A DNA stretch of 64,000 bases from Ferrovibrio sp. MS7 (GTDB taxonomy: Bacteria > Pseudomonadota > Alphaproteobacteria > Ferrovibrionales > Ferrovibrionaceae): assembly GCF_038404985.1 (NCBI RefSeq), contig NZ_JBBKBA010000001.1:1640001-1704000 (forward strand), read 5' to 3'. A program made the translations under genes and the position numbers. Below are positions 59,720 through 64,000 of this stretch, piece after piece. How positions within the stretch are numbered: the stretch's first letter is position 1; each line of letters begins with the position of its first letter. The notes under the pieces are model-generated. The model saw only the letters and a program-made list of their open reading frames with translations, was not told the origin of the DNA and ran no database searches.

Positions 59720-60265
59720 ATGACGGGATTATTGAAACGCTATGGAAAGCTGGAAACGGCTTTTCTCTACCTCACCAGCTTTGGGCTGTTTCTGATCATG
59801 ATGGTGATCGTGGTCGATGTGGTGCTGCGCTACATGTTCAATGCGCCCTTAAGCTGGTCTTTCGACCTGATCTCGATGTACCTGGTGACGCTGGTCTTCT
59901 TCCCGGCTCTTGCCGATACCTTCAGCCGTGGCGGCCATATCAAGGTGGACATGTTCGATGCTTTCCGCCGCACCAAGGTCTTCGCTTTCTTCGAGATCGT
60001 CGGCTACTGCACCGCCATCGTCTTTTTCTCGCTGATCTTCTGGAAGATGGCGGAAACCGGCTGGGAAGCCTTCATCGAGAAGGAAGTGGTGGATGGTGCG
60101 ATCCCGTGGCCGACCTGGCCGCCGCAGGCCTTCGGCGCGGTCGGCGTCGGATTGCTGCTGATCAGCATGGCGGTCGGCATCGTGCTGCGGGCCCAGGCTC
60201 TGATGGAGGGGCGTGTATTTGAGGCACAAGGTGAGCATCACCACGCCGGGGAGCATGTAGAATGA
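59720..60265 (+). CDS. dctQ: TRAP transporter small membrane subunit (DctQ)
   Basis: A 181-aa protein with four hydrophobic helices. YLTSFGLFLIMMVIVVDVVLRYMFNAPLSWSFDLISMYLVTLVFFPALADTFSRGGHIKVDMF is the DctQ signature. A GGGGGAGA site precedes the ATG. It overlaps dctM by 4 bases. Its binding partner DctP is encoded at 51177 on the other strand. Confidence 0.92.
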   Translation: MTGLLKRYGKLETAFLYLTSFGLFLIMMVIVVDVVLRYMFNAPLSWSFDLISMYLVTLVFFPALADTFSRGGHIKVDMFDAFRRTKVFAFFEIVGYCTAIVFFSLIFWKMAETGWEAFIEKEVVDGAIPWPTWPPQAFGAVGVGLLLISMAVGIVLRAQALMEGRVFEAQGEHHHAGEHVE

Positions 60266-61551
60266 TTGTCGCGGCTGGTCTCATCGCGCTTTTCGCGCTG
60301 CTGATTTTTGGCATGCCGGTTGCCTTCTCGCTCGGCATTGCCGGCATGATCGGGCTCTACCTCAAGGGCGGTCTGGACATGGTGCTGGGTATCCTGCGCA
60401 CCACGCCGATCTCCACCACCTCGTCCTATGAACTCATCACCGTACCGATGTTCATGCTGATGGCAGAGTTCATCATCGTCAGCCGCATCGCCGAGGAATT
60501 GTTCGACAGCGCCAAGGTCTGGCTTGGTCGCACGCCAGCGGGCCTGGCCATTTCAACGGCCCTGGCCGGTGCCGGTTTCGGCGCCATCTCCGGTTCATCC
60601 ACGGCTTCAGCGGCGACGTTGTCGGGCACCAGCATCCCGGCGATGATCCGGCATAAATACGATCCGCGACTGGCTTCTGGCGTGGTGGCGATTTCCGGCA
60701 CGCTTGCCATGCTGATTCCGCCATCCATCGCCATCGTGCTCTATGGTCTGATCGCCCAGGTGAGCATTTCCAAGCTGCTGATTGCCGGCATCATCCCCGG
60801 CATCCTGGTGACCGCCGTAATCATCCTCACGGTGCTGGTGCTGGTGGCGATCAATCCCTCCCATGCGCCGGCGGGCTCGAGCTACTCTATGCGCGAGAAG
60901 TTGGCGTCGCTCCGCGTGGTTGGCCCGATGCTGGCCCTCATCATGCTGGTGACGGGCTGCATCTATCTCGGTATTGCCACACCCACAGAAGCCGCCAGCC
61001 TTGGTGCCTTCGGCGCCATGGTGATTGCCGCGATCCGTGGCCGCCTTAACTTCAAGACCTGCCTGCAGGCCCTGTTCAATGCCTCGCGCACCACTTGCAT
61101 GATCATTCTGATCGTGATCTGCGCGCAGGTGTTCGGCTACTACTTCACCCTTACCGGCTTCACCCAGGATCTGGTTTCCTATGTCGGCGGCCTGGATGTA
61201 TCGCGCTGGGTGATTTTCTGCCTGATCATCCTGCTTTATCTGGCGCTCGGCTGCATCATGGACCAGATTGCGATTCTGTTCCTCACCGTGCCGGTGGTGC
61301 TGCCGGTGATGACCGCTCTGGGCTTCGATCCGATCTGGTTCGGCATCATCATCATCGTCACAGCCGAGGTCGGTCTGGTCACGCCGCCGGTGGGCCTGAA
61401 TGTTTTCGTGGTTTCGGCCTATTCCAAGATACCGGTTAAGGATATCTTCATCGGCGTGGCGCCGCATGTGGCAGCGCATCTGCTGGTGATCTTCCTGTTG
61501 GCGGCATTCCCGGGCCTGGTCCTCTGGCTGCCATCAACCATCTCGCAATAG
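60262..61551 (+). CDS. dctM: TRAP transporter large membrane subunit (DctM)
   Basis: A 429-aa permease with about 12 helices. GAGFGAISGSSTASAATLSGTSIPAMIRHKYDPRLASGVVAISGTLAMLIPPSIAIVLYG is the DctM core, and FVVSAYSKIPVKDIFIGVAPHV the C-terminal family block. It completes the Na+-driven organic-acid importer with DctP and DctQ. Confidence 0.94.
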   Translation: MIVAAGLIALFALLIFGMPVAFSLGIAGMIGLYLKGGLDMVLGILRTTPISTTSSYELITVPMFMLMAEFIIVSRIAEELFDSAKVWLGRTPAGLAISTALAGAGFGAISGSSTASAATLSGTSIPAMIRHKYDPRLASGVVAISGTLAMLIPPSIAIVLYGLIAQVSISKLLIAGIIPGILVTAVIILTVLVLVAINPSHAPAGSSYSMREKLASLRVVGPMLALIMLVTGCIYLGIATPTEAASLGAFGAMVIAAIRGRLNFKTCLQALFNASRTTCMIILIVICAQVFGYYFTLTGFTQDLVSYVGGLDVSRWVIFCLIILLYLALGCIMDQIAILFLTVPVVLPVMTALGFDPIWFGIIIIVTAEVGLVTPPVGLNVFVVSAYSKIPVKDIFIGVAPHVAAHLLVIFLLAAFPGLVLWLPSTISQ

Positions 61552-61555
61552 GCAT

Positions 61556-62827
61556 ATGGGTAGAGGCGACGAGGCAGCGGAAACCGGGCGAGGCAATAGT
61601 CGCATCGCCTGGTATGCGCTGAGCGTCGCCTTTTTCTTTGTGCTGGTATCGCGCGGCGTGATCGATACCTGGATGGTGTTCCTGCTGCCGATTGAGCAGG
61701 AGTTCAATGTCAACCGCCAGCTCACGGCCGGCGTGTTCTCCACCTATATGCTGGCCACTGGGCTGAGTGCACCGCTGGCCGGATTGATGTTGCGCCGCTT
61801 CGGCTATCGCCTTTGCTACTGCTTGGGCCTCGCACTCATCGCCCTGGCCAATTTCATTGCTTCGCGTGCCCATGGCATGCTGGAGTTGTATCTTTGCATC
61901 GGGATCCTGTCTTCCATCGGCATTTCAGCCATTGGCGTGGTGCCGGCATCGGCGCTGATCGGCCGCTGGTTCAGGCATCGCATGTCGGTGGCGATGGGCG
62001 CGGTATATGCTGGGCTTGGCACCGGGTCGCTGCTGCTGGTGCCCCTGGCTCAGTGGCTGATCGAACTGCAAGGCTGGCGCGCCACGTATATCCTGATGGC
62101 CAGCAGCGTTGCCGTGTTGGCGCTGATTGCGCTGATACTGCCCTGGCGTACCCTGGAAGGCGGCAATGCCGAGCCGATAGTTGCCGCTGGCAGCGGCGGT
62201 ACAGCCAGCCCGCCTGAAGGCATCACCCTGCGCCAAGCCATCCGGTGCCGGGAATTCATCGGCCTGTTCATCTCTTTCGGCTGCACCGGGCTTGGCATGT
62301 ATATCGTGGTGGTGCAGGCGGTACCGTTCCTGATCGATGGCGGTGTCTCGCCGCTCAAGGCTGCGACGGCGTATGGCCTGTGCGGCATGCTGTCGGTGGG
62401 CGGCGTCATCATCACCGGCTGGCTGTCGGATCGCTTCGGCCTGCGACCGGTGGCCTTGGCGAGCTTCGCCTGCACATTTGGCGGCATACTCTGCCTCCTC
62501 GGCCTGAGCTTCGGTGTTTCGGAAATACTGCTGGCCAGCTATGTCGCCTGTTTCGGTATTGCGCAGGGTGCGCGCGGGCCGATTGTCGCCACGCTCTCGA
62601 ATCGGCTGTTTCCCGGCCCGTCTGCCGCCGCGATCTATGGCGTCATCTATGCGTCCAGCAATATCGGCGCTGGCGGCGGCGCCTGGCTTTCCGGCTTGCT
62701 GCATGACATGACTGGCAGCTATCGGCCGGCATTGCTGCTGGCGGCAGTGATCATCTTTAGCGCGGCGATGCCCTTCGCTTTTGTGCGTGCCTTCCGGGCG
62801 CCACAGCCAGTGCAGCCGCTAACATGA
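61556..62827 (+). CDS. MFS transporter (oxalate/formate or monocarboxylate type)
   Basis: A 423-aa protein with 12 hydrophobic segments in two halves separated by a cytoplasmic loop (about residues 195-225). The MFS motif between helices 2 and 3 is LMLRRFGYR and repeats as GWLSDRFGLRP in the second half. The opening FFFVLVSRGVIDTWMVFLLPIEQEFNVNRQ resembles the OFA/MCT subfamily of carboxylate carriers. It starts 4 bases after dctM, so it may be a second uptake or product-export route for the same pathway. Confidence 0.9.
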   Translation: MGRGDEAAETGRGNSRIAWYALSVAFFFVLVSRGVIDTWMVFLLPIEQEFNVNRQLTAGVFSTYMLATGLSAPLAGLMLRRFGYRLCYCLGLALIALANFIASRAHGMLELYLCIGILSSIGISAIGVVPASALIGRWFRHRMSVAMGAVYAGLGTGSLLLVPLAQWLIELQGWRATYILMASSVAVLALIALILPWRTLEGGNAEPIVAAGSGGTASPPEGITLRQAIRCREFIGLFISFGCTGLGMYIVVVQAVPFLIDGGVSPLKAATAYGLCGMLSVGGVIITGWLSDRFGLRPVALASFACTFGGILCLLGLSFGVSEILLASYVACFGIAQGARGPIVATLSNRLFPGPSAAAIYGVIYASSNIGAGGGAWLSGLLHDMTGSYRPALLLAAVIIFSAAMPFAFVRAFRAPQPVQPLT

Positions 62828-62842
62828 AGAGGGGTGAGCAGT

Positions 62843-63565
62843 ATGTCTGGCGAGATTGTGGTGCCGCGGCTGGCGGCGTCTCTGATCATCCTGCGTGATG
62901 GTGCCCAAGGGATTGAGGCCTTGCTGGTTGAGCGGACCGGCAAGGCCAGCTTCGCCGCAGGCAAGTTCGTGTTTCCCGGCGGCACTGTGGACCAGGAAAG
63001 CGATGCGGCATTGGCGCCGGATATCGAGGATGGTGCCTTGCGAGCCGCTGCGATACGCGAAACCTATGAGGAAAGCGGCCTGTTGATTGTCGAGCCGGAG
63101 CCGCGCGACGTTGCGCCAGGCCAGGATTTTGCTGCTCTTTGCCGCGCCAGTGGTTTCGCGCCGGCCACGCACCGCCTGGTACGTTTTGCCCATTGGATCA
63201 CCCCGATCACCCAGCCGAAACGCTTCGATACTCATTTCTACCTGGCAGCGGCGCCGAATGCGCAGGTTGCTCAGGCGGATCAGCGCGAAGTGATGTCGGC
63301 GGTGTGGCGTCAGCCCCGCGCCGTGGTCGCTGCCGCCGAGGCGGAAGAACTCGATCTGATGTTCGCCACCTATATGAATTTGCGCTGGCTGTCGCGTTTC
63401 GATGCCGTGGCCGAGGCCCTGGCGGCGGCGGCGCAGCGCCGCATTGTCACTGTGGTGCCCAGGCCCGAGGCCGGACCGGATGGCCGCATCTTCCATATTC
63501 CGGCGGATGCCGATTATGCCGAGGCTGCGGTGCCTGAGAAGCGTTTCCGCCGCGCACCGCCGTAA
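62843..63565 (+). CDS. Nudix hydrolase, NUDT19/RP2-like
   Basis: A 240-aa protein. The Nudix box is split: GGTVDQESD, then an insert of about 15 residues, then REtyEESGLL. Such a stretched box is seen in the NUDT19/CoA-diphosphatase-like group. GAGGGG before the ATG at 62843 favours it over an in-frame GTG at 62834. Hydrolysis of CoA or acyl-CoA diphosphates would fit the neighbouring CoA operon, but this is inferred. Confidence 0.85.
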   Translation: MSGEIVVPRLAASLIILRDGAQGIEALLVERTGKASFAAGKFVFPGGTVDQESDAALAPDIEDGALRAAAIRETYEESGLLIVEPEPRDVAPGQDFAALCRASGFAPATHRLVRFAHWITPITQPKRFDTHFYLAAAPNAQVAQADQREVMSAVWRQPRAVVAAAEAEELDLMFATYMNLRWLSRFDAVAEALAAAAQRRIVTVVPRPEAGPDGRIFHIPADADYAEAAVPEKRFRRAPP

Positions 63566-63648
63566 AATAGGGCAGTCTCCCGTTGCGCGATCCGGTAGCC
63601 CGTGCCATGCAGATACTGGGCCTCTGAGCCATAAAACGGAGGGTGGGG

Positions 63649-64000
63649 ATGGGAAAGCTCACGGCGACCGGGATTCTGCCGCGCGATGAAAACGCCTTGC
63701 TGGTTGGCCGTGTCTGGTCGGCACGGGCGAAGGGGCCATGCCTGGTGCTGGTGGAGCGCAGTGGCCTTGGCCTGCGGGATATTACGCCGCTGGGGCCAAC
63801 TATGGCGCAGTTGCTCGAGCGAGACGACTTGCCGGCGCGCCTGCGGGAGCCGGCGCGTTTCGAGGCACTAGGGCCAATCGATGATTTCCTGCGCCAGGCC
63901 CCGGAAGCTGGTGGCAATACGCTGTTGGCGCCCTGCGATCTGCAGGCGGTGAAGGCGGCTGGTGTCACCTTCGTCGACAGCATGCTGGAGCGGGTGATTG
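63649..64000 (+). CDS. Fumarylacetoacetate-hydrolase-family protein (N-terminal part)
   Basis: The frame opens at ATG 63649 after a strong GGAGGGTGGGG site and runs off the window edge (117 residues seen). ENALLVGRVWSARAKGPCLVLV, LGPTMAQLLE and NTLLAPCDLQAVKAAGVTFVDSMLERVI match the N-terminal region of FAH-family dehydratases of the keto-sugar-acid (AraD1-like) branch. The metal-binding core lies beyond the window. Such enzymes hydrolyse or dehydrate 2-keto acids. Confidence 0.75.
   Translation, partial: MGKLTATGILPRDENALLVGRVWSARAKGPCLVLVERSGLGLRDITPLGPTMAQLLERDDLPARLREPARFEALGPIDDFLRQAPEAGGNTLLAPCDLQAVKAAGVTFVDSMLERVI

Noticed and set aside
1-64000. tRNA genes, CRISPR arrays, insertion sequences or attachment sites
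   Set aside because: No cloverleaf, regularly spaced repeats, transposase or integrase sequence was seen on either strand.

Overview
The window is GC-rich, densely coded bacterial chromosome with a strong catabolic and transport bias. Gene content suggests an alphaproteobacterium, perhaps a Rhodospirillales-like lineage: trifunctional PutA carrying a DNA-binding domain, several Liv-type and TRAP uptake systems, molybdenum hydroxylases of the Cox/Xdh family, and an ImuA gene. No rRNA or 16S-type marker is present, so the lineage is inferred. I saw no tRNA, insertion sequence, phage gene or CRISPR array.

Region 1 (1-9217) is one co-directional operon, mostly with overlapping or nearly abutting genes. 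It holds the end of a Liv-type ABC transporter, an aconitase-family hydratase (LeuC/LeuD-like), an isocitrate-lyase/PEP-mutase-family lyase, hydantoinase B and A, an isochorismatase-fold protein lacking the usual cysteine, and a fumarate-reductase-like flavoprotein. It reads as uptake of a cyclic amide or imide, ATP-dependent ring opening, then hydration and C-C cleavage of an unsaturated dicarboxylate. Region 2 (9384-13250) is putA.

Region 3 (13259-27820) has a GntR/FCD regulator divergent from a long operon: molybdenum hydroxylase (L-M-S), a LigB-LigA fused extradiol dioxygenase, aldehyde dehydrogenase, a gamma-glutamyltransferase-like protein, a CoxG-like protein, a complete Liv transporter (K-H-M-G-F) and an aspartate-dehydrogenase-like protein. 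This looks like uptake and meta-cleavage of an aromatic or N-heteroaromatic compound.

Region 4 (27858-48303) has paralogues of the aspartate dehydrogenase and aldehyde dehydrogenase, an esterase, a five-gene operon (CoxG-like, AtzG-like, AtzE-like amidase, IorA/IorB-type hydroxylase), a second operon (CocE-type hydrolase, a third molybdenum hydroxylase M-S-L, a signal-less NMT1-type protein, cupin), and an NMT1/SsuBC-type ABC importer with an unusual dihydroorotate-dehydrogenase-like protein. A TetR gene ends the region. A near-identical palindrome lies before four of these units and probably makes them one regulon.

Region 5 (48300-50928) carries a membrane diguanylate cyclase and an ImuA without adjacent ImuB or DnaE2. 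Region 6 (51177-62827) is a CoA-ester catabolic cluster with TRAP transport: DctP divergent from an IclR regulator, then acyl-CoA dehydrogenase, an NPD-like flavoprotein, a CitE-like lyase, two CoA-transferase-family proteins, enoyl-CoA hydratase, DctQ, DctM and an MFS carrier. Matching tandem palindromes precede iclR and the dehydrogenase. A Nudix hydrolase and a truncated FAH-family gene close the window.
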